A DNA stretch of 64,000 bases from Rugalucina vietnamica (Eukaryota > Mollusca > Bivalvia > Lucinida > Lucinidae), in contig OZ024869.1 of the NCBI GenBank assembly GCA_964017185.1, forward strand, positions 5,106,501 through 5,170,500. The letters are read 5' to 3'. The position numbers and the translations under genes were made by a program. Below, one piece after another: positions 39,801-43,349 of the stretch; positions within the stretch are counted from its first letter, which is position 1; each line of letters begins with the position of its first letter. A model generated the notes under the pieces. That model saw only the letters and a list, made by a program, of their open reading frames with translations, searched no databases and had not been told where the DNA came from.

Positions 39801-41891
39801 CCACAACACTAAATATTGATTTTTCAGACACTCAAGGGCAGCTAACTTCGCAGTCATAGATTGGATCTGGGAAATTCAAACTCATCCGAGATGTTATGAA
39901 AGTTCTTGTTACTTACACGAATGAAGAAGATCCAATCAAAATTGAATGTGCTACAGTGGCCAAAACACTAAATACCGGTATTAATTTTTCAAACACTCAA
40001 GAGCAGCTAACTCCGCAGTCAAGGGTTGGATCTGGCTGAAATACAACTCATCCAAGATGCTATAGTTATCCTTGTTACTACCAAGAATGAAGAAGATCTG
40101 ATCAAAATTGAAGACGCTGGAGTGGCCACAACACTAAAAATTGATTTTTCAAACATTCAAGGGCAGCTAACTCCGCAGTCCAGGTTCGAATCTGGCTCAA
40201 ATTCGAACTCGTCCAAGATGTTATGGTTATCCTTGTTACTTTCAAGACTGAAGAAGATTCAATCAAAATTGAAGGCGCTAGAGTGGCCAAAATACAAAAT
40301 ATTGATTTTTCAAACACTCAAGGGCAGCTAACTCCGCAGTCAGAAGTCGCATCTGGCCGAAATTCGAACTCATCTGAGATATTGTAGTTATCCTTGTTAC
40401 CTGCAAGAATGAAGAAGATAAGATGCTAGAGTGGCCACAACACAAAATATTGATTTTTCAAGCACTCAAGGGCAGATAACTCCGTAGTTAGAGGTCGGAT
40501 CAGGTCGAAATTCGAAATCATCCGAGATGTTATGGCTATCCTTATTACTTCCAAGAATAAAGAACCGAATAAAAATGAAGGCGCTAGCGTGGATACAACA
40601 CTATATTAATTTTTCAAACACTCAAGAGCAGATAACTCCGTGGTCAGAGGTCGGATCTTCGAAATTCGATCTCATCCGAGATGTTACAAATGTCCTTGTT
40701 ACGTCCAAGAGTAAAGAAGATCCGAATAAAAATGAAGGCACTAGAATGGCCACAACACTAAATATTGATTTTTCACACAGTCAAGGGCAGATAACTCTGC
40801 AGTCAAGGGTCAGATCTGGCTGAAATTCGAACTCATCCATGGTGTTATGGCTATCCTTGTTAATTCCAATTATGAAGAAGATCCGATCAAAATTGAAGGA
40901 GGTAGAGAGGCCACAACACAAAACATTGATTTTTCAAACGCTCAAGGGCAGCTAAAATTCAAACCCATCCTAGATATTATAGTTGTCCTTGTTACCTGCA
41001 AGAATGAAGAAGATCCACTGAAAAAATAATGGCGCTAGAGTGGCCACAACATTTTTCCCATTATAAGTCTATGGGGATTTTTCCAGACGCTCAAGGGCAG
41101 CTAACTCCGCAATCTGAGGTTGAACCCAGCCGAAATTCGAACTCATCCGAGATGTTATGGTTGTCCTTGTTAATCCCAAGAATGAAGAAGATCCAATCAA
41201 AAATGAAGTTGCTAGAGTGGCCACAACATAATCCCCATTATAACTCAAAGGGAGCTTTCTGTTGCACTGAAAACCAGAGTTCTGATTCGTCCTGGCCCAA
41301 AACCTAATGCAACCTTCCCCCCTCCTCAATGATGTTTTAGATAAAATTTGATCACAATTGGCCGAGTTGTCTTAGAGATATTTAAGTATGAAAATGTGGA
41401 CGGAGGATTGTAGACGGACGGACAGACAGACGCAGGCTCTACTACTATACTATAAACTCACCTTGTGAGGCTTCGGCTCAGGTGAGCTAATAAACTGGGA
41501 TAGACTTCTTATACACCAGGAAAACATGTGCATGTAACGTATACCCCCTTGAACCCACTTTTATATAGAAAAGAAGGGGTATGCAGGGGTATACCCTATT
41601 TTTCTTATTTTTGCTCCAAAACATAGATTGTGGGTGCTGGTTAGAAACGCCTTGGCAAGGGGGTTCTAACGTGTACCCACAATCTATGTTTTGAGCAAAA
41701 ATAAGAAAAATATTAACAATTTTCAGCTGAAAATCTTCAAATTTTAAAGCTTAAAAAATCTCTGTTTATTGCATGAGCAAGTTTTCGTACTGTAAAATGA
41801 TTAAGTAGAGTAGAACTATGTCAGCATGTTACTCACCAGAACAATATGTCCTGTAGAGATGTCCATGTTGGAGTTGACTGGTTCCTCGCTC
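7781..41891 (-). CDS. PTPRN/PTPRN2: PTPRN/PTPRN2-like receptor tyrosine phosphatase, ten 3' exons
   Basis: Ten exons on the minus strand (41891-41837, 39360-39213, 32294-32221, 31641-31564, 30331-30212, 27873-27707, 10281-10228, 9905-9841, 9149-9076, 7852-7781) join in phase with GT-AG borders and total 907 nt. They encode the juxtamembrane segment and a complete PTP domain of the IA-2/phogrin family, known as a dense-core-vesicle membrane protein of neuroendocrine cells. Family marks seen: [92 protein letters not shown] and the C-terminal ILKALPQ. Asp replaces Ala in the signature loop, as in vertebrate members, so it is probably a pseudophosphatase. WPD Asp and KNRY Tyr are kept. The luminal RESP18-like domain and membrane segment were not found up to 64000. 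One PTPRN2-like stretch ([15 protein letters not shown]) matches vertebrate PTPRN2 as I remember it. Confidence 0.95.
7911..8144 (+). mobile_element. GAGCC foldback MITE in last intron
   Basis: Forward copy with the AACCAACAATGTGG end type and GATTGTTGGTTTTCCCAC at the other end. The left palindrome arm has picked up substitutions (GATACGCTTCGCATTTACC) while the right arm stays canonical. Confidence 0.88.
8155..8298 (+). mobile_element. GAGCC foldback MITE fragment
   Basis: Middle part only: from the CCAACACAAACTGGCC segment to the first palindrome arm, ending TGCAATTACTGC. Both termini and the right arm are lost. It follows the previous copy almost directly. Confidence 0.7.
8335..8511 (-). 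mobile_element. Degenerate tRNA-derived SINE
   Basis: On the minus strand it opens with a tRNA-like head (AGTGGCC... then TGGGATTGAACCC, a B-box-like run) and ends with a segment resembling the ATGACTGAAAA tail of the SINE at 59749. Boundaries are approximate. Confidence 0.5.
8830..9053 (-). mobile_element. GAGCC foldback MITE next to exon 9076-9149
   Basis: Reverse copy of the AACCGGATTTTGC end type, stem TGGGCAG/CTGCACA. Its right edge lies 22 bp from the coding exon and about 20 bp from the GTGAGT splice donor. Confidence 0.82.
9076..9149 (-). CDS. PTPRN/PTPRN2: PTPRN-like exon: [14 protein letters not shown]
   Basis: 74-nt exon reading [20 protein letters not shown] then TVKTK. It matches the alpha4-alpha5 region of phogrin ([19 protein letters not shown]). 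A GAGCC MITE ends at 9053, 22 bp from the exon edge and just inside the intron past the GTGAGT donor. Confidence 0.96.
9330..9486. repeat. Short tandem repeat, 44-57 bp units
   Basis: Three copies of a unit containing CAATTGCATACTGGAAATAA and CCTAATTTAAACTACCAG. The middle copy lacks a 13-bp TTACAGTGAAAAG block. Intronic. Confidence 0.75.
9841..9905 (-). CDS. PTPRN/PTPRN2: PTPRN-like exon: second half of signature loop
   Basis: 65-nt exon reading (S)[20 protein letters not shown] then K. Joined to the previous exon it gives [11 protein letters not shown]. Active class I PTPs have HCSAGxGRTG. Asp in place of Ala is the change that defines IA-2-type proteins and is reported to abolish activity toward ordinary substrates. 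Arg of the loop is kept. Confidence 0.96.
10228..10281 (-). CDS. PTPRN/PTPRN2: PTPRN-like exon: first half of signature loop
   Basis: 54-nt micro-exon reading (R)[17 protein letters not shown] plus two bases of the next Ser codon. It carries the would-be catalytic Cys of the HC(X)5R loop. It is separated by more than 17 kb from the previous exon. Donor GTAAGG, acceptor TTTTCAG. Confidence 0.95.
10436..10669 (+). mobile_element. GAGCC foldback MITE
   Basis: Forward copy with both ends (GAGCCACCTCATGAGAAAAC and CATGACGAGGCTC). Stem of the TTTGCAG/CTGCGAA type with a TAA loop. Flanks AAAT/ATAT do not match. Confidence 0.85.
10690..10845 (-). mobile_element. tRNA-derived SINE
   Basis: Minus strand: head AGTGGCCTGGTGGTAGAGT (A-box-like), GAGGTCCAGGGTTAGGACCC (worn B box), then ACATGACTGAAAAATCGTTG near the 3' end. 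The last motif is shared with the SINEs at 12300, 34840 and 59749. Confidence 0.7.
10846..11382. other. Intron DNA without recognised content
   Basis: No exon or repeat boundary recognised. Several short open frames on both strands carry no protein motif. Confidence 0.4.
11383..11590 (-). mobile_element. GAGCC foldback MITE, stem half lost
   Basis: Reverse copy flanked by AAAT on both sides. The left stem arm is replaced by a short unrelated stretch; the right arm (CAGCTGATCAGCACC) remains. Confidence 0.82.
11941..12237 (-). mobile_element. tRNA-derived SINE with 13-bp target duplication
   Basis: Minus strand: tRNA-like head CCCCGTGGCCGAGTGGTTAA (A box) and GTGGGTTCGCGCCTC (B box), with a long arm between them as in Leu/Ser-type tRNAs. 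A body domain and a poly(A) tail interrupted by C follow. AAAAAACTCTTGT flanks it at 11928-11940 and 12238-12250. An extra T-run stands at the 5' end of the element. Well preserved, so comparatively young. Confidence 0.9.
12300..12503 (-). mobile_element. tRNA-derived SINE
   Basis: Minus strand: head GTGGCCCAGTGGTAGAGTAT and GAGGTCCTGAATTTAATAT, body with CAGAGTACTGGTCAACACTC, then CATGACTGAAAAATTATTGA and GAGATGTTAAGCC. Same family as 10690 and 59749, older. Confidence 0.7.
12504..13430. other. Intron DNA without recognised content
   Basis: AT-rich; nothing coding was seen on either strand. Confidence 0.4.
13430..13935. repeat. Tandem repeat, period ~121-128 bp
   Basis: About three and a half units with TGTAGCATACTGTTC, ACTACTCTGTAACTGTTA and ACCAAGGTAAACTTTGC. 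Units start near 13541, 13668 and 13789. Adjacent units differ by few bases, implying recent amplification; the outer units are more worn. Confidence 0.8.
14420..14640 (+). mobile_element. GAGCC foldback MITE, worn ends
   Basis: Forward copy from TGCTGTATGAGAAAAAC to CTGATTCTCTGATCA. Stem of the TTTGCAG/CTGCGAA type is nearly complete. Both terminal GAGCC/GGCTC boxes are lost. Confidence 0.78.
14765..14999 (+). mobile_element. GAGCC foldback MITE, well preserved
   Basis: Forward copy flanked by ATAT on both sides. Ends of the second type: AAAACCGGTCTTCGGG at left and AAAAATCCGGTTTTC at right. Stem TTCGCGG-TTA-CCGCGAA. Confidence 0.92.
15188..15923 (+). mobile_element. Pearl/Helitron-like repeat, GCCCCCAACT type
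   Basis: Opens TATGCCCCCAACTGG and closes with the hairpin CCCCCTCAACTTC...GAAGTTGGGGG before CATAA. The core has about three units of 130-180 bp marked by ACCACATGC(G/A)TATCTTC. A (CAGA)n run followed by (CTGA)n at 15808-15870 precedes the terminal hairpin. The layout equals that of the long GGTGAGCTAA repeats though the sequence differs. Confidence 0.7.
16313..16533. mobile_element. TTAA-target MITE with GCCGC hairpin
   Basis: TTAA at both edges (16309-16312, 16534-16537), left end CCCATATTTGACAAAT, right end GGCTTATATGAA. An internal hairpin, CCAGATGTGATGCCGCA facing GCGGCGTCACATCTGG, is followed by TATGTCCCATAAAAGG. TTAA targets are typical of piggyBac and Kolobok superfamilies; which applies is not shown. 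Confidence 0.7.
16534..17780. other. Intron DNA without recognised content
   Basis: No exon or clear repeat boundary was recognised in this stretch. Confidence 0.4.
17790..18428 (+). mobile_element. LINE 3' end with (ATT)n tail
   Basis: A 70-codon frame (17915-18127) ends the reverse-transcriptase [21 protein letters not shown] then [20 protein letters not shown], the usual C-terminal wording of CR1/L2/Jockey-like LINEs. It is followed by about 280 bp of 3' UTR, AATAAAGTCG and an (ATT)n tail at 18404-18428. The element is 5'-truncated and the true left edge is uncertain. Confidence 0.75.
18503..18708 (+). mobile_element. GAGCC foldback MITE between long direct repeats
   Basis: Forward copy with stem TGTGCAG-TTA-CTGCACA. 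The right terminus is missing (stops at TTTCTC), and TCAATCAAGGATCATA stands both just before (18481) and directly after (18709) the element. Confidence 0.82.
18720..19321. other. Intron DNA without recognised content
   Basis: A short poly(T) at 18950-18961 is the only notable feature. Confidence 0.4.
19322..19549 (+). mobile_element. GAGCC foldback MITE, diverged
   Basis: Forward copy flanked by AAGT on both sides. The stem has mutated to TGCACAG/AATGTGCAAC, still largely paired. Confidence 0.82.
19618..19842 (-). mobile_element. GAGCC foldback MITE, degenerate
   Basis: Reverse copy; CCTTTGTTTTCGCTTGGAGA and GTACAATTCCTCTTCTGC are clear, the left arm is scrambled and the right terminus is lost. 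Confidence 0.65.
19897..20130 (+). mobile_element. GAGCC foldback MITE, near-consensus
   Basis: Forward copy flanked by AAGT on both sides. Ends GAGCCGCCTCGTGGGAAAAC and GGGCGGCTC. The stem arms GCGAAAACAAAGGCGCTGAT and the complement of GCGCCTTTGTTTTCGC pair throughout except at one conserved position. Confidence 0.93.
20365..21670. repeat. 33-bp minisatellite, open in frame
   Basis: About 28 units of 33 bp built on GGGCTTAGAACTCAACATCT then CTTCCTGCAGACA. Because 33 is a multiple of three, long frames stay open: on the minus strand [11 protein letters not shown] repeats (20459-20950 and 20901-21335). An unrelated break lies at 20930-20990, and units become ragged before 20460 and after 21360. 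Nothing suggests a host protein; the periodic frame follows from the period. Confidence 0.85.
21671..22399. other. Intron DNA without recognised content
   Basis: AT-rich, no motif recognised. Confidence 0.4.
22461..25076 (-). CDS. LINE reverse transcriptase, C2H2 finger at C-terminus
   Basis: 871 codons without a stop. Residues 19-58 are the last part of an AP-like endonuclease ([22 protein letters not shown]). RT motifs: [16 protein letters not shown] (297-312), HRGISLLS (360), FVDLTKAFD (429-437), [13 protein letters not shown] (487-499) and YADD (550-553). Residues 842-862 form a C2H2 finger, CSTC...H-x3-H. The first ~17 residues are out-of-frame readthrough across the deletion, so the start Met is not the native one. 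RT should copy the element's own RNA at a nicked target, but without an intact endonuclease this copy is unlikely to be autonomous. Clade (RTE-like) is a judgement from wording. Confidence 0.88.
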   Translation of the reverse strand: MRLGSQMLGRSKKLVLDTHWHLIDYVIVRRTDRQDVKVTKTMCGADCWTDHRLVVSKLNLRIQPARRPQGKKAPKRLDVSKLNKDSMRQDFLTDVCNQLDAMNLSSEDPEENWTVFHKTVLSSAASTLGHPSRKHQDWFDENDDEIQRLLEEKHRLHKAHQDDTSSVSKKAAYSNICKTVQTKLRDMQDSWLRKKTEEIQSFADRKDMKKFHDALKTIYGPKSSGATTLLSADGNTLLTDKEAILERWAEHFNSVLNRPSSINEDAIDRLPQIECNVLLDEFPTVTETRKAVQQLSSGKAPGADAIPAEVYKAGGLPMAEKLTELFHCMWRKEAIPQEFKDASIIHLYKRKGNPQVCDNHRGISLLSIAGKILAKILLNRLNVHLDQTGLIPESQCGFRKDRGTIDMIFTARQLQEKCQEQNVDLYMTFVDLTKAFDTVSRDGLWKIMAKFGCPPRFIAMVRQFHDGMQARVQNDGEFSEPFEVTNGVKQGCVLAPTLFSMMFSAMLMDAFQDSDTGFPIRYRFDGNIFNLRRLQAKTKVQTDVLDELLYADDMDKNASTEAKMQRAMDQVSQSCDNYDLTISTKKTEVVHQPAPGKPYNEPTITVNGQKLKVVDKFTYLGSTLSRAVHIDDEITARIAKASVAFGRLRANVWERNGIKLDTKLKVYKAVVLPILLYACETWTVYQRHAKRLNHFHLSCLRKLLKIKWQDKIPDTEVLTKAGMQSMHTVLKLAQLRWTGHVIRMPDARLPKKVFYGELQEGKRSQGGQKKRYKDTLKASLKDFEIPMGSWEQTAQERSKWRGLINKGAALYEKKRICEAERKRRERKAKTNVPPSDSMTLTCSTCNRQFRARIGLVSHQRTHQHTSALFKK
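25030..25240 (-). pseudogene. LINE endonuclease N-terminal remnant
   Basis: Minus-strand frame [20 protein letters not shown], then [40 protein letters not shown] and VGAGYT. This is the start of the AP-like endonuclease with the WNVRTL and SETR motifs. After GAGYT the sequence jumps to HWHLIDY at about 25017-25029 and the frame shifts. The region expected to carry the GDFN and later catalytic residues is deleted. Confidence 0.85.
25546..26156. other. LINE leader or intron DNA
   Basis: A 60-codon minus frame (25642-25824, [19 protein letters not shown]) has no known motif and may be LINE leader. The pair GAGTTCCCCCTGCCC / GAGCCCCATCTGCACC near 26000-26090 hints at an old short repeat. Confidence 0.35.
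26157..26400. mobile_element. GTACCC foldback element, one arm lost
   Basis: Starts TATACCCCCTTCAACCCC and ends GCATGGGCAAGTTTTTGTAATG. Centre holds TCTAACGTGTACCCACAATC; the matching left arm is mostly lost. Confidence 0.7.
26648..26881 (+). mobile_element. GAGCC foldback MITE
   Basis: Forward copy, stem TTCGCGG-TTA-CCGCAAA. Both ends are preserved, but flanks AATT/ATAT differ. Confidence 0.9.
27099..27679. mobile_element. Two GTACCC elements as a 580-bp inverted pair
   Basis: Outer inverted ends CATCATGAAAACATGTCC (27099) and GGACATGTTTTCATGATG (27662-27679). Each half contains its own hairpin (ATTGTGGGTACTCGTTAGAA and CGTTAGAACCGCCTC facing GAGGCGGTTCTAACG), and the halves meet near 27360-27420. 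The right end lies 27 bp from the WPD-loop exon. Confidence 0.75.
27707..27873 (-). CDS. PTPRN/PTPRN2: PTPRN-like exon: WPD loop
   Basis: 167-nt exon starting [20 protein letters not shown], continuing through [18 protein letters not shown] and ending LLDFRR. The WPD general-acid loop is intact. As recalled, human PTPRN has WPA and PTPRN2 has WYD here. The donor (GTGGGT, 27701-27706) lies only 27 bp from the end of a 580-bp inverted element. Confidence 0.96.
27941..28101. mobile_element. TTAA-target MITE, internally altered
   Basis: TTAA at 27937-27940 and 28102-28105. Shares AGTCCACTTTCATTTGTAGG and TGTCCCATAAAAAGGATGCC with the 16313 copy, but the hairpin is mostly gone and ATTCTGTTTGCC is duplicated. 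Confidence 0.6.
28102..28588. other. Intron DNA without recognised content
   Basis: No exon or repeat recognised. Confidence 0.4.
28624..28849 (+). mobile_element. GAGCC foldback MITE lacking right terminus
   Basis: Forward copy, stem TTCACGG-TTA-CCGCGAA. It stops at TTTTTCCACGA, where a second copy of the left flank (AAATCATGCA, CAAACATGATAAATGTTTAT) begins and leads directly into the next MITE. Confidence 0.88.
28885..29118 (+). mobile_element. GAGCC foldback MITE, second of a tandem pair
   Basis: Forward copy with both ends, flanked by ATAT on both sides. Stem TTCGCGG-TTA-CCGCGAA. Its left flank duplicates that of the copy at 28624. Confidence 0.92.
29421..29633. mobile_element. TA-target MITE with TTCTGTA...TACAG ends
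   Basis: Left end TTCTGTAAGTTCGGAAATTT and right end AAAATTTCTGAGAATACAG are imperfect inverted repeats between TA dinucleotides. CG-containing words (TTCGCG, CTCGCGGATTC) fill the interior. Superfamily not decided. Confidence 0.5.
29634..30211. other. Intron DNA with irregular CCAAAACCTTGCC repeats
   Basis: 29650-29825 contains four to five loose copies of a TTTCAAAAACCTTGCCA-like word. The remainder is plain AT-rich intron up to the donor at 30211. Confidence 0.45.
30212..30331 (-). CDS. PTPRN/PTPRN2: PTPRN-like exon: MVWE...RYWPEEG
   Basis: 120-nt phase-0 exon of 40 codons beginning [20 protein letters not shown] and ending [17 protein letters not shown]. It matches the PTP core strand VIVMLT and the YWP motif. 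The ENG...YHIYE wording resembles PTPRN2 more than PTPRN. Acceptor GATTTTAG, donor GTAATT. Confidence 0.95.
30380..30600 (+). mobile_element. GAGCC foldback MITE, right arm trimmed
   Basis: Forward copy flanked by AAAT on both sides. About 12 bp of the outer right arm (the CTTTGTTTTCGC part) is deleted, and the left arm has lost one base at GGCGTGATCAGC. Confidence 0.88.
30703..31154. repeat. 18-bp minisatellite
   Basis: About 25 units of ATGTCAAGGAATCACAC(A/T). Units ending ACT and ACA often alternate, hinting at a 36-bp higher-order unit. Two plus-strand frames stay open, (MSRNHT)n and (CQGITL/Q)n. It is intronic between the YWP and ATQGP exons, so it is not coding in the PTPRN-like gene. 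Confidence 0.93.
31298..31523 (+). mobile_element. GAGCC foldback MITE, diverged
   Basis: Forward copy of mixed type: AACGGTCTTCGGGG at left but GACTGTTGGTTTTCTGATG at right. The stem centre is shortened to CAGTTACTATACAGC. It ends about 40 bp before the ATQGP exon. Confidence 0.78.
31564..31641 (-). CDS. PTPRN/PTPRN2: PTPRN-like exon: YVATQGPL motif
   Basis: 78-nt phase-0 exon reading [20 protein letters not shown] then VADFWQ. This is the near-universal PTP motif YIATQGP...T..DFW. The IA-2-specific HDPR lead-in supports PTPRN rather than another receptor PTP. Donor GTAATG, acceptor ATTTCAG. Confidence 0.95.
31938..32172 (+). mobile_element. GAGCC foldback MITE, CCGGTCTTCGG type
   Basis: Forward copy flanked by ATTT on both sides, starting GAGACACGACGCGAGAAAAC and ending GATGTGGCCC. 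Stem TTCGCAG-TTA-CTGCGAA. It ends 48 bp before the exon at 32221. Confidence 0.9.
32221..32294 (-). CDS. PTPRN/PTPRN2: PTPRN-like exon: DHSRV...SDFINAS
   Basis: 74-nt exon reading (Y)[20 protein letters not shown] followed by ASTI. This corresponds to PTP motif 2, where classical PTPs have DHSRV and DYINAS. Acceptor TTTCCAG, donor GTAAGC. It begins two bases into a codon that the previous exon opens. Confidence 0.94.
32397..32632 (+). mobile_element. GAGCC foldback MITE
   Basis: Forward copy flanked by ATTT on both sides. The stem TTCGCGG-TTA-CCGCGAA is complete. It lies about 100 bp upstream of the 32221-32294 exon in gene orientation. Confidence 0.92.
33090..33304 (+). mobile_element. GAGCC foldback MITE, shortened stem
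   Basis: Forward copy whose left arm lacks the GATCAGC portion (GGTGCTGTAACTGCAC), leaving a short stem. Flanks AAGT/AATT differ. Confidence 0.82.
33501..33766. mobile_element. pogo/Tc1-like MITE, CAGTTCAACCTCATTATAA ends
   Basis: Ends CAGTTCAACCTCATTATAAC and TATAATGAGGTTGACCTG, between TA dinucleotides. CAG(G/T)TCAACCTCRTTATAA resembles pogo/Tigger-type ends from family knowledge. An internal direct duplication (ATTATGACACGGTTCACTTA at about 33622 and 33691) makes two tandem halves. Confidence 0.7.
33834..33993. mobile_element. GGGGCCAGTTG-family MITE, centre lost
   Basis: Ends GGGCCAAGTTGTTAAAAA and TTTTGAACAAGTGGACCC. Compared with the copy at 34098 the central palindrome is absent. Confidence 0.7.
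34098..34341. mobile_element. GGGGCCAGTTG-family MITE with perfect 50-bp arms
   Basis: Ends GGGGCCAGTTGTTCAAAA and TTTGAACAACTGGCCCC. At the centre, 34164-34213 and 34215-34264 are exact reverse complements around a single G at 34214. The outer arms (ACGTCGTTAGTTAACG versus CGTTATCGTTAAGC) are far less similar. Confidence 0.88.
34401..34635 (-). mobile_element. GAGCC foldback MITE, CCGGTCTTCGG type
   Basis: Reverse copy flanked by ATTT on both sides; stem TTCGCGG-TAA-CCGCGAA intact. Ends GAGCCGCATCGTGAGAAAAC and CGCGTCGCGGCTC. Confidence 0.93.
34840..35033 (-). mobile_element. tRNA-derived SINE, old
   Basis: Minus strand: AGTGGCCTAGTGGTAGTGTG at the head, GATATCTACCTCTGCCATGT in the body, CATGACTGAAAGTTTGTCAA near the 3' end. 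B box is worn. Same family as 12300, with a partly duplicated body. Confidence 0.65.
35187..35277 (+). mobile_element. GAGCC foldback MITE fragment
   Basis: Only the stem and right terminus remain (CAGTGACTGCGAAGC, CGCCTTTGTTTTCGC, TTTTTCTCATGGTGTGGCTC). Confidence 0.7.
35335..35568 (-). mobile_element. GAGCC foldback MITE
   Basis: Reverse copy flanked by AAAT on both sides; stem TTCGCGG-TAA-CCGCGAA complete, ends GAGCCGCCTCATGGG and CACAAGGCGGCTC. Confidence 0.93.
35831..36064 (-). mobile_element. GAGCC foldback MITE
   Basis: Reverse copy flanked by ACAT on both sides; stem TTCGCAG-TAA-CTGCGAA. Ends GAGCCGCCACATGGG and CCATGAGGTGGCTC. Confidence 0.93.
36391..36540 (+). mobile_element. Possible GAGCC MITE relic
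   Basis: Weak resemblance only: CAGCTCAGACACAGACAAGC, CTTAGAAGATGATTA, ATACTATATATGGAGC, ending TCATGACCCAGCTC. No stem remains. Confidence 0.35.
36940..37560. repeat. CGA-rich block of CACGATTC-like words
   Basis: A stretch with much more CpG than its surroundings. CACGATTC, TACGAATC, ACGGT and their complements recur at irregular spacing on both strands. No frame of note, no clear period, no terminal repeats found. Confidence 0.5.
37561..38355. other. Intron DNA without recognised content
   Basis: AT-rich, no exon or repeat recognised. Confidence 0.4.
38356..38777 (+). mobile_element. GAGCC foldback MITE interrupted by a SINE
   Basis: Forward copy of the CCGGTCTTTGGG type, stem TGTGCAG-ATA-CTGCACA with an extra GCT. 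A SINE (38388-38546) splits it near the left end; short copies of GGYCTTT stand on both sides of the SINE. Confidence 0.88.
38388..38546 (-). mobile_element. tRNA-derived SINE inside a MITE
   Basis: Minus strand: GGAGTCCGTGGTGCAGTGGT (A box) and GTTGCAGGTTCGATCTCG (B box), then GTCCCATCTCCATATGATC and the 3' end GGGACGTTAAACCTCAATCA. The GACGTTAAACCTCAA end is shared with the SINE at 59749 although the heads differ. Confidence 0.88.
38778..39212. other. Intron DNA without recognised content
   Basis: Leads up to the splice donor at 39211-39212; no repeat recognised. Confidence 0.45.
39213..39360 (-). CDS. PTPRN/PTPRN2: PTPRN-like exon: start of PTP domain and pTyr loop
   Basis: 148-nt exon reading [20 protein letters not shown], then [18 protein letters not shown], then [12 protein letters not shown]. 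It holds helices alpha1'/alpha2' and the phosphotyrosine-recognition loop KNRY. Human PTPRN has His in place of this Tyr (family knowledge); here the classical Tyr is present. Borders are TTTTAG and GTAAGA. Confidence 0.95.
39655..41490 (+). mobile_element. Long GGTGAGCTAA repeat with 158-bp core array (copy 2)
   Basis: Opens GATCGCTCACCTGAGAGTC and ends CTTCGGCTCAGGTGAGCTAA. The core is about nine tandem units of 148-165 bp, marked by CTCAAGGGCAGCTAACTCCG (near 39833, 39998, 40158, 40319, 40467, 40623, 40782, 40943, 41092). A GACGGACAGACAGACGC run precedes the terminal hairpin. The ends match those of the copies at 2241, 50699 and 56096, but the core differs. A ~160-bp core unit is as described for bivalve Pearl elements. 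Confidence 0.8.
41515..41799. mobile_element. GTACCC foldback element
   Basis: Starts AAAACATGTGCATGTAACG then TATACCCCCTTGAACCC. The hairpin is ATTGTGGGTGCTGGTTAGAA facing TTCTAACGTGTACCCACAAT. Ends GAGCAAGTTTTCGTA, about 38 bp from the exon at 41837. Confidence 0.78.
41837..41891 (-). CDS. PTPRN/PTPRN2: PTPRN-like exon: juxtamembrane segment
   Basis: 55-nt exon with a TTTTCAG acceptor and a GTGAGT donor. After one phase base it reads [18 protein letters not shown], matching the conserved stretch just before the PTP domain in IA-2 and phogrin. It is the most 5' exon recognised. The next upstream exon, expected to hold the serine-rich cytosolic linker, was not found. Confidence 0.93.
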
Positions 41892-41961
41892 CTGAAAACA
41901 TACAAACAAATATATTTGAACATGTAAAAACAGTAAATATATATGAACTATGAGTAAACAT

Positions 41962-42083
41962 GAGCCTGTGCGTGAGAAAATCAACCATTTGGGTTCCGAC
42001 CAGGTCCGACACAAACGGAAAAGTACAGTAGAGGCTGGAAATTTTGGATTTACGTAGAAAGTAGAGGAATTGTACTAACCGTG
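41962..42083 (+). mobile_element. GAGCC foldback MITE fragment
   Basis: Left end and unpaired internal segment only (GAGCCTGTGCGTGAGAAAAT, GGTCCGACACAAAC); stem and right end absent. Confidence 0.7.
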
Positions 42084-42831
42084 GGCTAATAGCCCTTAAA
42101 ATGACATCCTCAGACAAAGGATCAAGACATTGCTGTAGAAACAAGACCTAAGATGGAAAATCCTTTGATATAAGATCATTCTTATGAAGCAAACTAGAAT
42201 TATCCAAAACATAATAAATGAGTGAAAATGGAGTAGAAAGATATCAGCCTGTGCAAATGAAACCCATATAAACAATTTGTATGCCCTATCTGATCTGCAC
42301 AACTGTTTTTATTTTAAATGACAGAGATAGAAATGCTCATTGGATCATCCCCCCCCCCCCCCACCTCAAGGCCTCAACCCACCTTGCAATGACAACTTTG
42401 TCCCTTGACATTTGTACCATCCTGTGCCTATTCAATATGACCCAGTCAATCAAATTTTGCAATATAAGATCATAATATGTTTTCATAGGTAGATTGCAAT
42501 TCTTTGGAATTTAATGGCAACAAGAATCAGAATCCAGGAAATCATAAATTCATTCAGACAGTCTAGCTTCTGCAGGCAACTTTCACAAATGAGTCTTTCC
42601 ATGTAAAACAATGTGGTTAGAGAACCCTCAGAACAGCCTGGGTTATACATGCAGTCTTACACGTGTCTTCACCGCAAGGCATTGCATTCATTACAATCAA
42701 GTGAAGGCCCAGGGATCACACTCCGATCAGACTGAGCAGATGTCAAACTGATCAGTTAACCATGGGTGTATAGCCATATTGTTGGCCGTGAGATGGCGTG
42801 GCTCTGATATTAACAGTGATATTGAACATAT
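42084..42831. other. DNA without recognised content
   Basis: A C-run of about 14 at 42350 is the only distinct feature. No upstream PTPRN-like exon was recognised here. Confidence 0.4.
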
Positions 42832-43055
42832 GAGCCACGTCATGAGAAAACCAGATTTTTGCCTATGCGAAAACAAAGGCGCAGATCAGCTGTGCAGTAA
42901 CTGCACAGCTGATCAGAGCCTTTGGTTTTGCTTATCACATAGTACAATTCCTCTTCTTCTTAAATTCGAAATTTCAAGCTTCCAGCTCTTTTCTGTGACT
43001 GTATAGGCCGGTTTATGTCGGAACCCCGAAGACCGGTTTTCTCGTGACAATGCTC
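42832..43055 (-). mobile_element. GAGCC foldback MITE
   Basis: Reverse copy flanked by ATAT on both sides; stem TGTGCAG-TAA-CTGCACA. Ends of the CCAGATTTTTGC / CCGAAGACCGGTTTTC type. Confidence 0.92.
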
Positions 43056-43349
43056 ATATAAGTACGACAATTCGTGACATCAGTAAATCAATCAAACCTG
43101 GCACTCTAGGGCTGATCTCTCAGAGAAAACACGACTCATGATGCATCAAACAATGCAAATATTACATCTGTCTGTGGATCCATCAAATGAATCAATTTTG
43201 AGTTTCATATGTTATGTAACCAAAGTCAACGCCATCACTACTAAATAAGAATGTTTTTATATCAGCGTAGTTCAAATTTGGTGTTTTTCACCAAAATGTC
43301 CAATTATCTAGAGTCTAGAAGGCCATCAGTAGGCTGATCATAGACATTT

